A stretch of 64,000 nucleotides of DNA, from NCBI RefSeq assembly GCF_900112155.1, contig NZ_FOKQ01000004.1:44445-108444 (forward strand), given 5' to 3'. This document shows positions 24,618-33,080 of the stretch, piece by piece. The stretch comes from Hominimerdicola alba (lineage in GTDB: Bacteria > Bacillota > Clostridia > Oscillospirales > Ruminococcaceae). How positions within the stretch are numbered: the first letter of the stretch is position 1; the number at the start of each line of letters is the position of its first letter. A program made the translations under genes and the position numbers. The notes below the pieces were generated by a model that was not told the DNA's origin, did not search any database, and saw only the letters and a list, made by a program, of their open reading frames with translations.

Positions 24618-25466
24618 TCAGAATTTTCCGCTTCGTCCGCTGAAGGAGTGTCCGCCTGACGAACCGTGTGAAACGTGTCCGTGGCTGCCGCCGCTGCTTC
24701 CGCTGCTGCTCTCGATGCGCGTTTTTGTAACGTTTTTGTACAGGAAGTTATCGCGCTGAACAGTCAGCTTGAAACTGTTCTTGCGGATATAGTCATCTGC
24801 GCCGTGCTGCATGGATACGCTGGTAAGCTGGGCTTTTATAGACTCAGAAACGATGAGACCAATTACAGCACCGCCTATCAGAGCGCCTAATATCCAGCCC
24901 GGATGGAGCTTGCCCTTTGCTCTGTGAGTTGCGCTGTAAGGCGTGCCTTTCTCCCATTCCTTGATAAAATCTTCGCTGATATCGGCGTATTTATCGAAGG
25001 CATCGTAGTAATCTCCGTCATGGAGATCACCGTACATCTGGTCAACAAGGAAGCCTGTGCCGTAATCGTTGAATATCTCTTCGCCTTTACCTGTGCACTG
25101 AATGGAATAATCTCTCGTATCCATGGCGAGCATGAACACGAATCCGTCCTTTCCATCACCCATGCCGAAGCCGTTGTATGCAAAATAATCCCGTGCAAAC
25201 TTATCGGGGGCTCTTCCGCCAAGGGAGTTGACGGTCACGAGGACTACATCGATGTTATGCTCTTCGCTTATACTATCAAGCCTTGAAAGAAGCTTATCTT
25301 CTGCGAAACCCGGGAGGATATCAGCATCATCCACCACGCGGGGCTTTAATCTTTCGGGGGCATACAAGTTTTGTGATGCGTATTCTTCGGGGATCAGAGC
25401 TAAGGCAGGTATTGCGCTTATTATCATTACTGCTGCTGCCGCAAGGACTGCAAATATCTTTTTCAT
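24618..25466 (-). CDS. TPM-domain membrane protein
   Basis: 282 residues from the ATG at 25466, chosen because AGGGGG lies 8 bp upstream; a GTG three codons earlier is too close. A signal peptide is followed by a TPM (TLP18.3/Psb32/MOLO-1) domain, VVDDADILPG... with FARDYFAYNGFGMGDGKDG, then a membrane helix (about 190-210) and a Gly/Ser/His-rich tail like that of many YgcG-type proteins. Its ribosome site overlaps the end of the zinc-ribbon gene, so it is the last gene of the operon starting at 28024. The exact role of the family in bacteria is unclear; envelope maintenance is likely. Confidence 0.88.
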   Translation of the reverse strand: MKKIFAVLAAAAVMIISAIPALALIPEEYASQNLYAPERLKPRVVDDADILPGFAEDKLLSRLDSISEEHNIDVVLVTVNSLGGRAPDKFARDYFAYNGFGMGDGKDGFVFMLAMDTRDYSIQCTGKGEEIFNDYGTGFLVDQMYGDLHDGDYYDAFDKYADISEDFIKEWEKGTPYSATHRAKGKLHPGWILGALIGGAVIGLIVSESIKAQLTSVSMQHGADDYIRKNSFKLTVQRDNFLYKNVTKTRIESSSGSSGGSHGHVSHGSSGGHSFSGRSGKF

Positions 25467-25478
25467 GATGCGCACCCC

Positions 25479-26557
25479 CTATCTGAAGAACAAATAGCCT
25501 ACGCCGAATATGGCTATGGCTGCGATTATCGATGTTATCCAGAATGTGCGCCAGAATGCCTTGGGATCGCAGGGCAGGTTTCCTACGAATTTGCCTGTCT
25601 GACCATTCATGCCGAAGAGGAATGTCTTACCCTCCCAGCTGGTGGTAAGCACCCATACAGGGTAGAGCGCGTACTTTGCCTTTGCCTGTTTAAGGGGCGG
25701 AGGTTATCGCCCTCTTTGGTTACGCTGGAATAGCCCGATACGGTCTTTCTGAATGCGTCGTCAACGCTTTCCTTGGCGCGTACTGTGGCACGTTCTGTTG
25801 AATCATCAGCGCTGACATCGTACTTATCTGCCAGATAGCCTGCCAGATAGGCGGTCTGGAAAGGTACTGCGTCCTTGAAATCGAAAGGACCTACGGATTC
25901 CATAAGGTCATCGGGCATTTTGGTAGAACCGTCAACGGGGATATTATCAAAAGACATGGTACCCTCGCGGTATACTGAATAGTAGCTGGTCTCGGTGATG
26001 CGGTAGTTTCCCGAGGTATGGGAATGTGTACGGCTGCATTTATAACGCACGCCGCCGTCAGCATCGGCATCAAAAAGCCAGCATGGGACGTATAAGCCCT
26101 TTACCTCGTCCAGATGGTTCTGGTCCTTGAAGACCTTGGGCAGGAACTTTTTGCCCACAAGGTGCTTTTTAAAACCTTCCACTGCGGCATTCTTATCCAG
26201 CTTGAAGGGTATGACATAATCGGGTTTAAGGGTGCCGCGGAACTGACCTGTCATGACAACGGGGTTATCGCAGTAGGGGCACTTTGTAGCGCCCAGGGTC
26301 TCGTCGCCGATTATCTCGCCGCCGCAGGACTGGCAGGTATAGACACGCATATTATCGGTCTCGCCCTCCTGCCACTGGTTAGCTTCCGGATTCCAGTCTA
26401 ACTCGTCGTTGCCGTCTGTGCTGAGGTCTTCGTCGTATGCCAGCAGGGTATCCATTTCGAACTCGGTCTCGCAGTAGGGGCATTTCATCTTCTGCACCTG
26501 AGAGTTGAACTCGATGGCGCCTGCACAGCACGGGCATTTATATTCTTGTACTGCCAT
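25479..26557 (-). pseudogene. Zinc-ribbon membrane protein with a frameshift
   Basis: The N-terminus has two zinc ribbons, CPCC...CPYC (about 8-33) and CQSCGG...CPYC (about 73-97). The frame is good to about codon 285 (EGDNL), then switches to an Arg/Ser-rich tail of about 27 codons. In the other frame the sequence resumes with PLKQAKAKYALYPVWVL and runs through SWEGKTFLFGMNGQTGKFVG to a C-terminal membrane helix and a stop at 25479, exactly where the next gene's ribosome site lies. One missing base in the GGGG run at 25694-25697 explains this. Intact length would be about 359 residues. A sequencing error in the run is possible. Confidence 0.82.
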
Positions 26558-26613
26558 GTGTGTTTCTCCTAATCAATATTTTAAAAGCAAAAGGCATTGA
26601 CCGCCTTTGCTAT

Positions 26614-26652
26614 ACAAAACGATTGCAGAGATGCCTGCACCTCTGCAATCGT
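26614..26652 (-). terminator. Terminator or attenuator between SPFH and zinc-ribbon genes
   Basis: On the minus strand ACGATTGCAGAG pairs with CTCTGCAATCGT (12 bp perfect), then TTTTG. It would lower expression of the two downstream genes relative to the SPFH gene. Confidence 0.8.
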
Positions 26653-26677
26653 GTATTATTCGGTTAAAATGCGCTTA

Positions 26678-28024
26678 TCAGTTGGTAGCGTCGTTATCAT
26701 CGAATACGTCGCCGCACTCGGGGCAGAACTTGGGCGGATTGGAAGGATCCGCGGGAGTCCAGCCGCACTTGTCGCACTTATATACCTTAGCACCTGCGGG
26801 CTTGGGAGAACCGCAGTTCTGGCAGAATTTGCCCTGATTTACTGTGCCGCATGAGCAGGTCCAACCATCAGCTGCTGCGGGTGCGGGCTTGGGAGAGCCA
26901 CAGTTCTGGCAGAATTTGCTTGTATTTGTTGTACCGCATGAGCAAGTCCAGCTATCGCCTGCGGGAGCTGCTGCCTGAGCCTGCTGCTGACCCATAGCGA
27001 AGAGCTGCTGAGCGTTCATGCCGCCTGCCTGCTGAGCCATATTAACGCCCATAAATCCGGTCATAGCGCCTGCTGCATTGCTGCCAGCCGCACGCATAGC
27101 GTCGCCCTGAGCTGCAACAAGTCCGCCTGCTGCCATGGTGGGATCAGCATACATACTCATACGTCTGCCTTCCATGAAGAGCTTCTGGCTTTCCTGCTGA
27201 GCCTGCTTGATCATTTCCTGATCTTCCTTGGGCAGGTTGAGAGCCTTGATGGCAACTTCAACAACTTCGATACCCATATTCTTGCCCCATGTATCAGCAA
27301 GTGCAGTATTTACTGCGTTCTTCAGCTCGGTCTTCTTGCCGGGGATCTGGTTGGGTCTGATCTCCATATCCGAAAGGGTGGAGAATGCGGGAGTCAGCGC
27401 ATCGATGAATTCAGCCTTCATTCTGGGTGCGATGGTCTCTCTCTTATATTCAACAGCCTGATTGCCGCAGATATTTGTGTAGAACAGCAGCGGGTCAACG
27501 ATCTGGAATGTGTACATACCGCTGCACTTGATGGAAACGTCCACATCAAGGCCGATCTTGGAGTCAACAACTCTGAAAGGTACTACCTCGGGGGTGCCGA
27601 AGAGGTTGTTGGAGATCTGCTTGGTGTTGAAATAGTATACTCTCTGGTCTTTTCCGGGATCTCCGCCGTAGCCTATACGCTGACCGATCTGCTTGAAAGT
27701 CTCCTTGATCTTGGTACCCAGCTTGCCGTCAGCAAACAGCGAAGGTGTACCCAGTTCAAAGGTATATCTGCCGGGGCGGTTGCAGACTTCTATTATAGCA
27801 CCGTCTTCAACGATGATCATTGTCTGTCCGTCAGCAACTGCTACACCTGAACCTGCGCTGATGATATTATCATTGCCCTTGGTGTTCTGACCTCTGCCTG
27901 TAACTACCTTCTGTCCCTTTACCATCAGCACTTCATCGGGGAGTGCCTCGCAGTAAAAATATTCCTTCCACTGATCTGCCATTGTACCGGCTGCTGCGCC
28001 GATGGCTGCCATAATAAGTCCCAT
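26678..28024 (-). CDS. SPFH-domain protein with zinc ribbons (YdjI-like)
   Basis: 448 residues. The first about 320 residues are an SPFH/band-7-like domain (WKEYFYCEALPDEVLMVKG, then VSIKCSGMYTFQI), like the B. subtilis YdjI family. An Ala/Gln/Met-rich linker follows, then three zinc ribbons: two near-identical WTCSCG...FCQNCGSPKP units and one CDKCGW...FCPECG. YdjI-type proteins are recruited to membranes under envelope stress. AAGGAGGG precedes the ATG. It leads an operon with the zinc-ribbon membrane protein and the TPM protein, a common grouping that suggests a shared membrane-stress role. Confidence 0.9.
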   Translation of the reverse strand: MGLIMAAIGAAAGTMADQWKEYFYCEALPDEVLMVKGQKVVTGRGQNTKGNDNIISAGSGVAVADGQTMIIVEDGAIIEVCNRPGRYTFELGTPSLFADGKLGTKIKETFKQIGQRIGYGGDPGKDQRVYYFNTKQISNNLFGTPEVVPFRVVDSKIGLDVDVSIKCSGMYTFQIVDPLLFYTNICGNQAVEYKRETIAPRMKAEFIDALTPAFSTLSDMEIRPNQIPGKKTELKNAVNTALADTWGKNMGIEVVEVAIKALNLPKEDQEMIKQAQQESQKLFMEGRRMSMYADPTMAAGGLVAAQGDAMRAAGSNAAGAMTGFMGVNMAQQAGGMNAQQLFAMGQQQAQAAAPAGDSWTCSCGTTNTSKFCQNCGSPKPAPAAADGWTCSCGTVNQGKFCQNCGSPKPAGAKVYKCDKCGWTPADPSNPPKFCPECGDVFDDNDATN

Positions 28025-28087
28025 AGTTAGACCCTCCTTAAAAAATTGAAAAATAAATTCTATATGATACCAGTTGTCACGGTATAT

Positions 28088-28366
28088 TTATCTGTGTGTA
28101 TTTATAGTCTTATAGCCCTTCTGCGAATATGGGTTCTTGTTGACTTTCGGTCTTTTCGGGGCATCGGGCTGTCTGCCTACCCAGTGCAGGAACAGTGTCA
28201 TCACAAATATGATGAACAGCCAGCCACACAGAGCCACCCTGAAATACCATATCGGGAGCCCTACAGTATAATGCAGTACCAGCAGTACCGCACTTACTAC
28301 TCCGCCCCAGTGGTTCATCAGAAGATTGAACAGAAACGATCTCAAAAAGCGCAACGCTACTTTCAC
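28088..28366 (-). CDS. Small membrane protein
   Basis: About 92 residues from a GTG that lies 6 bp after GGAGGG; an ATG two codons earlier directly abuts that site. Two hydrophobic helices (about 15-35 and 42-65) are followed by a basic, polar tail (GRQPDAPKRPKVNKNPYS). No motif recognised. It has its own promoter and lies 63 bp before the SPFH gene, so it may also lead into that operon. Confidence 0.65.
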   Translation of the reverse strand: MKVALRFLRSFLFNLLMNHWGGVVSAVLLVLHYTVGLPIWYFRVALCGWLFIIFVMTLFLHWVGRQPDAPKRPKVNKNPYSQKGYKTINTHR

Positions 28367-28428
28367 GGTCATCCCTCCGTTCACAAAATATACATCAACA
28401 GTTGAAAAGCTACACAACTTTCTACAAT

Positions 28429-28457
28429 ATTATAACATATTTTTTTACTGATTGCAA
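28429..28457 (-). promoter_or_regulatory. Promoter of the small membrane protein gene
   Basis: Minus-strand TTGCAA, 17 bp, TATAAT. Confidence 0.8.
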
Positions 28458-28517
28458 TACCTTCATCTGATTTTTTTTGGATATATTGACGATTTCTTAA
28501 TACATCATGAGCAAAAA

Positions 28518-30872
28518 TCATGGTTCAAGAATGACTTTATTTCCGTTTCCGTCAACCACCACTATGTTTTTCAGGCTGCCTCTGCCGAAACTGCCTGTGG
28601 TGCGGCAGCTGACTTTTACGGTTCTTTCGCCGTAGGGCGTAAGTATGATATCCGTGGAATCGATGAGGTTGCCCTTTGCGTTTTCGGAGCCGTTATAATA
28701 AATGTATAAGTCAGGCCAGAGGAAATCGGAGCCGGAGTTGTATATGTTCAGCTCAACGGTCAGCTTGTTGCCGTCTATCTCGGCGGAATCCACCGTAACC
28801 TCAAGTTCGTCCATATATCCCACATCGTACCAGCCACTTACCACGCCGTCCCCAAGCATGGGGTCGGTGGAAGAGAGGTAGTAGGAATTTACGTAGCCGT
28901 AGGTATTATTATATAAGGTATAGTACCAAGCTGAGCTGCCTGTATACCATATCTGTATTGGAGTGCAGTCGGGTATGGAAGCCAGAAGTTTTGAACTGGA
29001 GGATTTTTCCTCACGGAGTGCCAGGGTACCGCCGTCGGTATCCACGTACATGGTGCCCTTGGAGGTATAGTTCAGGGCTGTACCCTCGGTGGCACCGCAG
29101 ACCGAGCAGGTCTTGGGTTTGGTGAGGGTGGCTTCTTTCCAGCTATGCCCCTTTGCCTTGCCCTTGGTCTCGCCGCAGTTTTCGCAGGTCTCGGGTTCGG
29201 TGCAGGTAGCGGCTTTCCACTTATGACCGATAGCCTTGCCCTCGGTCTTTTTGCATCTCTCGCAAGTCTTGGGAGAGATGCAGGTGGCTTCTTTCCAATT
29301 ATGACCAAGCGCATCCTGACCTATGAGCCCGCAGACTTCGCAGTACTGGGGCATTTCGCAGTCAGCGTCTTTCCATGTATGACCCAGTGCTTCGCCCTCA
29401 GTCTTGCCGCATACGGAGCAGGTCTTGGGGTGAGTGCAGTCAGGCTGCATCCAGGTATGTTCAAGCTTGTCGCCCTCTTCCAGTCCGCAGACTTTACAGC
29501 GTCTGGGGTGGGTGCAGGTAGCTTCTTCAAAATCGTGATCTGCCAGTTCACCTCGGGTCTTTCCGCAGCGGGTGCAGGTCTCGGGTTTGGTGCAGGTGGC
29601 TGCCTGCCAGTGGTGCAGACATATGGTCTTGGTGAAGAATAGACCGCCTACGCCAAGTAAAAAGCAGATGGTCAGACCTATGATGAGTGCCGCCCTTTTG
29701 GTAGCCTTTGACAGATGCGCAGGCTCTTTCTCCTTTGGCGGGAGCTTTGCGGGGAGCTGTTTTTTTCGGCGCTCGGGTCTTGCGGGGGCGGGGCGGACTA
29801 TCAGCTCCTCCTCTTCCTCATCGGTATCTCCCGGGCGGACAAAAATGCTGTCGGTCAGTTCAAGGTCGTCCCGCGTGTCGGGTTCTTCCTCTTTAACAGG
29901 GGTAGTTTCGGGGGACTTGGTATCTTCAGTATTATCCGTATCTTCGGTGGTATAATAGCAGCCTTCCAGTGCTGCAAGAAATCTCTCGGCATCGGGGATA
30001 CGGTCTGCGGGATCGAAAGCACAGCAGTCCATAACCAGCTTTTTCAGCTTTTCACTGCCGTTTTTCGGCTTGCCGAAGTTCTTGCCGCTCAGTCTTGAAA
30101 ATATAGCCGCGTCGATGGCGTTGCGGTTATCACCCTCATTCACCAGAGGCAGACGGTCTTCATTAAGCAGATAATACAGGGTTATACCGAGAGAATAGAT
30201 ATCCGCGGAAGCGCCGTAATGCTGCTCGTTGGGGGTGCGGGCATTCCAGACCTCGGGTGCCATGAATGGCTGAGTTCCCACAAAGGTGGCGAAACTTCCT
30301 GCCCTTGTCTGTTTGGCTATGCCGAAATCGCCCAGGTAGAATTCGCCTTTATCGTCAACGTAGATATTATCGGGTTTTATATCGCGGTGGAGCATATTTA
30401 TCTCCTGCATGGAGCGGAGAGCTTCACCTATCTGTGAAGCCAGCTTTGCCACCTGACGGGGGGACATCACTCCCCTGCTGTTTATGTACTCGGTGAGGGT
30501 GGTGTAGTATTCCATCTGAATGAGCACATCAAAGCCGATAACATCACCGTCATCGCCGATGATATCGCGGTAGGTATGGTTTATGCAGTGCACCAGATGG
30601 GGCTTGTCGCCAAGACGGTACATATTCTTTATCTCTTCTGCCACCTGCTGTTTGCGTTCTGCCATTTCCTGCTCACGGCTTTCGCGGGTAGTGGAGACGC
30701 TTCTGTCGAGGATAATGGGCAGTACCTTGACTGCGCAGTATCTCACCTGTCCGTAGAGTTCCTGACGGAATTTATATACCTTGCCCGAACCACCGCTGCC
30801 AAGGTAGGAATCCTTATACCAGTTCTCCCACAGCGGTTCGTAGGCTGAAAGTCTCTCGCCTATATCTTTCAT
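28518..30872 (-). CDS. Receptor-type Ser/Thr kinase with Cys-rich repeats and SH3-like domain
   Basis: 784 residues. Kinase domain 15-305 with Gly loop GSGGSG, K49, HRD (162-164), DFG (182-184) and APE (205-207), so it should be active. An acidic linker with basic stretches leads to one membrane helix (about 394-414). Outside are seven tandem repeats of about 24 residues, each with the pattern H.W..A.C..P..C..CG...G (about 420-590), four Cys or fewer each. A bacterial SH3-like domain follows (GTMYVDTDGGTLALRE...), then a C-terminal beta domain. PASTA domains, usual in PknB/PrkC kinases, are absent; the Cys repeats and SH3 domain probably bind the envelope ligand. AGGGGG precedes the ATG. Confidence 0.93.
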   Translation of the reverse strand: MKDIGERLSAYEPLWENWYKDSYLGSGGSGKVYKFRQELYGQVRYCAVKVLPIILDRSVSTTRESREQEMAERKQQVAEEIKNMYRLGDKPHLVHCINHTYRDIIGDDGDVIGFDVLIQMEYYTTLTEYINSRGVMSPRQVAKLASQIGEALRSMQEINMLHRDIKPDNIYVDDKGEFYLGDFGIAKQTRAGSFATFVGTQPFMAPEVWNARTPNEQHYGASADIYSLGITLYYLLNEDRLPLVNEGDNRNAIDAAIFSRLSGKNFGKPKNGSEKLKKLVMDCCAFDPADRIPDAERFLAALEGCYYTTEDTDNTEDTKSPETTPVKEEEPDTRDDLELTDSIFVRPGDTDEEEEELIVRPAPARPERRKKQLPAKLPPKEKEPAHLSKATKRAALIIGLTICFLLGVGGLFFTKTICLHHWQAATCTKPETCTRCGKTRGELADHDFEEATCTHPRRCKVCGLEEGDKLEHTWMQPDCTHPKTCSVCGKTEGEALGHTWKDADCEMPQYCEVCGLIGQDALGHNWKEATCISPKTCERCKKTEGKAIGHKWKAATCTEPETCENCGETKGKAKGHSWKEATLTKPKTCSVCGATEGTALNYTSKGTMYVDTDGGTLALREEKSSSSKLLASIPDCTPIQIWYTGSSAWYYTLYNNTYGYVNSYYLSSTDPMLGDGVVSGWYDVGYMDELEVTVDSAEIDGNKLTVELNIYNSGSDFLWPDLYIYYNGSENAKGNLIDSTDIILTPYGERTVKVSCRTTGSFGRGSLKNIVVVDGNGNKVILEP

Positions 30873-30929
30873 ATGCTCACCCCCTTACCTTATATTTGAT
30901 ATTTATCATAGATCATCTTTTTCACCCAC

Positions 30930-30958
30930 ATTATATCATAAACTCACATTATTTTCAA
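30930..30958 (-). promoter_or_regulatory. Promoter of the kinase gene
   Basis: Minus-strand TTGAAA, 17 bp, TATAAT. The 357-bp gap between kinase and dockerin genes holds this promoter and the divergent one at 31137; nothing else was recognised there. Confidence 0.8.
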
Positions 30959-31136
30959 GGCTAATAATCAACCTTTCATTTTACTTTCACCCGATTTGCA
31001 CATATCGCAACTTATACTTGCGTCGGTGCGCTTTTCGGGGGACAAATCTTTCAATTCGGTAACGGCAGTGAGGGAAAATGTAATTGTTTTTCGAGGGCAG
31101 AGCGGGCTTTAAAACCGATACGAAGTTGTTAATTTC

Positions 31137-31165
31137 TTGACATTAAGCAAAAGATGTGATATTAT
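31137..31165 (+). promoter_or_regulatory. Promoter of the dockerin gene
   Basis: TTGACA, 17 bp, TATTAT, about 65 bp before the ATG. Confidence 0.88.
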
Positions 31166-31229
31166 TTTATATATATATCCAGACAGGGTATATTTGTTGT
31201 GTAAAAATTTAAGATACAAGGAGGAAAAA

Positions 31230-32804
31230 ATGAACAAGGTAGTTAAGCAGACCGCGGCAATACTGCTGGCGTGCACAATGATGGGCGGTGTGATACCCGC
31301 AAACGTGACAGGGGGCATTTTCAGCACCTCGATAACTGCAAGTGCGCTTATGGGTAAGGGCACAATGTATAATCCGTATATTGCGGACACTTATGATGAG
31401 CTTATGGAGCTGATCGCACCAAAGGATTATAAAAAGCATAATTACAGCCAGGACACAGATATATATGTGAAACTTGGTGCGGATATTTACGATAATACAC
31501 CCAATGATTCACGTGATTTTAATATTTTCAGCGATACAGATGCGCATATCAATATTCATCTTGACCTGGCGGGCAAAAAGCTAAGCAGGTATGCATATAC
31601 CATAGATAGCTGTCTGTTCTATCTTGATACCAACAGCAGTCTTACTATTGATGACAGCATTGGCGGTGGTTCTATAGTCTTTGATACCAAAACGGAAGGC
31701 GCCGATGCTGAACACCTTAACGCTAAGAATATCTTTATAGTCAAAAAAAATGCTGAGCTTACTATAAAAGACGGCACGTTTGAAATGTCCACAAGATATA
31801 ATAATTTCACAAACAATTGTATCAAAAATAACGGCGGTACTGTTACCATAAACGGCGGAACATTCAAATCATATCGAGACTTGATAACTACCTCTACGGG
31901 AAAGACGATAATAAATAACGGAACATTCCATTATACCGGCTGGCAGGAGGAAAAGTCCAAAGATCCACTTTACAGAGGTCTGGATGCCACATACATCAAG
32001 AACTGCAGGCTTATAGCTGACGAAACAATAGTATATTTGGATGCTTATGATGAAGAAGGAAGTTCCAAAAATGTTAAGGATATCATTCCCGAAAAGGCTG
32101 TTGTAAAGATAAACGGCGAGGTTGTTGCCCATAATGATCTGGGTTATAATGATCCGAATCTGGAAGTTAATGCGTTTTCAAGAAGCAGGCTATGCGGAAA
32201 AGAGATCACCATAGAGACACCCGCGATAAAAGAGGTTAATATAAGCCTTACCGAACCTAAGGCAGGCGAGAACATAAAGAATGCTGCTGTTGTTGAGAGC
32301 GATAATGTCAAGATCTACAGAATGGGATATGACAAGCGCGAGGACGGCATCGTTTACGAAAATAGATTCTACGATGCTGTTAACTGGTACTGCGAGGGTG
32401 ATCTGCTGACCTCTGCCGCAACATTTGAGGCGGGCAAGGAGTACGATGTTCTGTTCTTTGTGGAAAATAAAGAAGACGGCGAGACACTGGCAGATGATAC
32501 AAAGATCTATGTTAACGGCAAGGAAGCGAAAAAGGAGGTATCCATCTATCCTGACAGGATACTTTACGGCATTACATTTGAATGCAAGGGCAGTGAGCTT
32601 CTGCTTGGCGATGTAAACGGAGACGGTGTGATAAACGTTACCGATATCTCAAAGGCTGCGGCACACGTCAAAGGCAAGAAACTGCTGACAGGCGATGCGC
32701 TGAAACGCGCTGATGTAAACAGCGACGGCGTTGTCAATGTTACCGATGTTACAAAGATAGCGGCTCATGTAAAGGGCAAGAAGCTGCTTACGTCGAAGAA
32801 GTAA
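31230..32804 (+). CDS. Secreted dockerin-containing protein with beta-helix-like repeats
   Basis: 524 residues from the ATG after AAGGAGG. A signal peptide of about 35 residues is followed by a region rich in N-G-G-T and I-N-N-G-T strands (about 150-235, e.g. NNGGTVTINGGTFKS), typical of right-handed parallel beta-helices such as polysaccharide lyases, though no catalytic site is recognisable. A second beta-rich domain follows. The last about 65 residues are a type I dockerin: two Ca-binding loops, GDVNGDGVINVTDI and ADVNSDGVVNVTDV, each followed by a helix. It would be plugged into a cohesin scaffold. The final enzymatic or binding role is unknown. Confidence 0.9.
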   Translation: MNKVVKQTAAILLACTMMGGVIPANVTGGIFSTSITASALMGKGTMYNPYIADTYDELMELIAPKDYKKHNYSQDTDIYVKLGADIYDNTPNDSRDFNIFSDTDAHINIHLDLAGKKLSRYAYTIDSCLFYLDTNSSLTIDDSIGGGSIVFDTKTEGADAEHLNAKNIFIVKKNAELTIKDGTFEMSTRYNNFTNNCIKNNGGTVTINGGTFKSYRDLITTSTGKTIINNGTFHYTGWQEEKSKDPLYRGLDATYIKNCRLIADETIVYLDAYDEEGSSKNVKDIIPEKAVVKINGEVVAHNDLGYNDPNLEVNAFSRSRLCGKEITIETPAIKEVNISLTEPKAGENIKNAAVVESDNVKIYRMGYDKREDGIVYENRFYDAVNWYCEGDLLTSAATFEAGKEYDVLFFVENKEDGETLADDTKIYVNGKEAKKEVSIYPDRILYGITFECKGSELLLGDVNGDGVINVTDISKAAAHVKGKKLLTGDALKRADVNSDGVVNVTDVTKIAAHVKGKKLLTSKK

Positions 32805-32827
32805 TTTCTGCCGGAATTTACAAAATC

Positions 32828-32862
32828 AAGGGAGCGTATGCGATGGCATAAGCTCCCTTTTT
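32828..32862 (+). terminator. Intrinsic terminator after the dockerin gene
   Basis: AAGGGAGC pairs with GCTCCCTT, inner TATGC/GCATA, then T-run. Confidence 0.88.
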
Positions 32863-32947
32863 AATATAGCTATATCAAGAATTTAATATAATAAACAGAT
32901 AGTCGGGAAAATTTCTGAAATTTTAGTAAATATTCCTCAATTTATTC

Positions 32948-32976
32948 TTGCAATTTTGTCGGTAATGTGCTATAAT
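32948..32976 (+). promoter_or_regulatory. Orphan promoter
   Basis: TTGCAA, 17 bp, TATAAT on the plus strand, with no protein gene downstream on that strand before a terminator. Confidence 0.75.
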
Positions 32977-32982
32977 ATCCGT

Positions 32983-33072
32983 AACAGGGACAGGACTTCC
33001 CTTACTTGCTGACGCTAAGCAAGATATACATGGTCACACAAAAAAAGCGCTGTCGTTTTCGACAGCGCTTTT
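32983..33072 (+). ncRNA. Candidate small RNA of about 90 bases
   Basis: Bounded by the orphan promoter at 32948 and the strong terminator at 33043. Two hairpins precede the terminator: AGGGA/TCCCT with a 7-base loop and CTTGCT/AGCAAG with a 7-base loop. The stretch has no ribosome site with a usable frame. A U-free single-stranded part (ACACAAAAAAA) sits before the terminator. I do not match it to a known RNA family. Confidence 0.5.
33043..33072. terminator. Bidirectional terminator
   Basis: AAAAGCGCTGTCG pairs perfectly with CGACAGCGCTTTT (13 bp, TTTT loop). Ends the candidate small RNA and the decarboxylase operon facing it. Confidence 0.9.
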
Positions 33073-33080
33073 GCTTTATC

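Noticed and set aside
28046..28405. Plus-strand frame of 119 codons
   Set aside because: Lies opposite the small membrane protein gene, which has a promoter, ribosome site and membrane helices; the plus frame has none of these.
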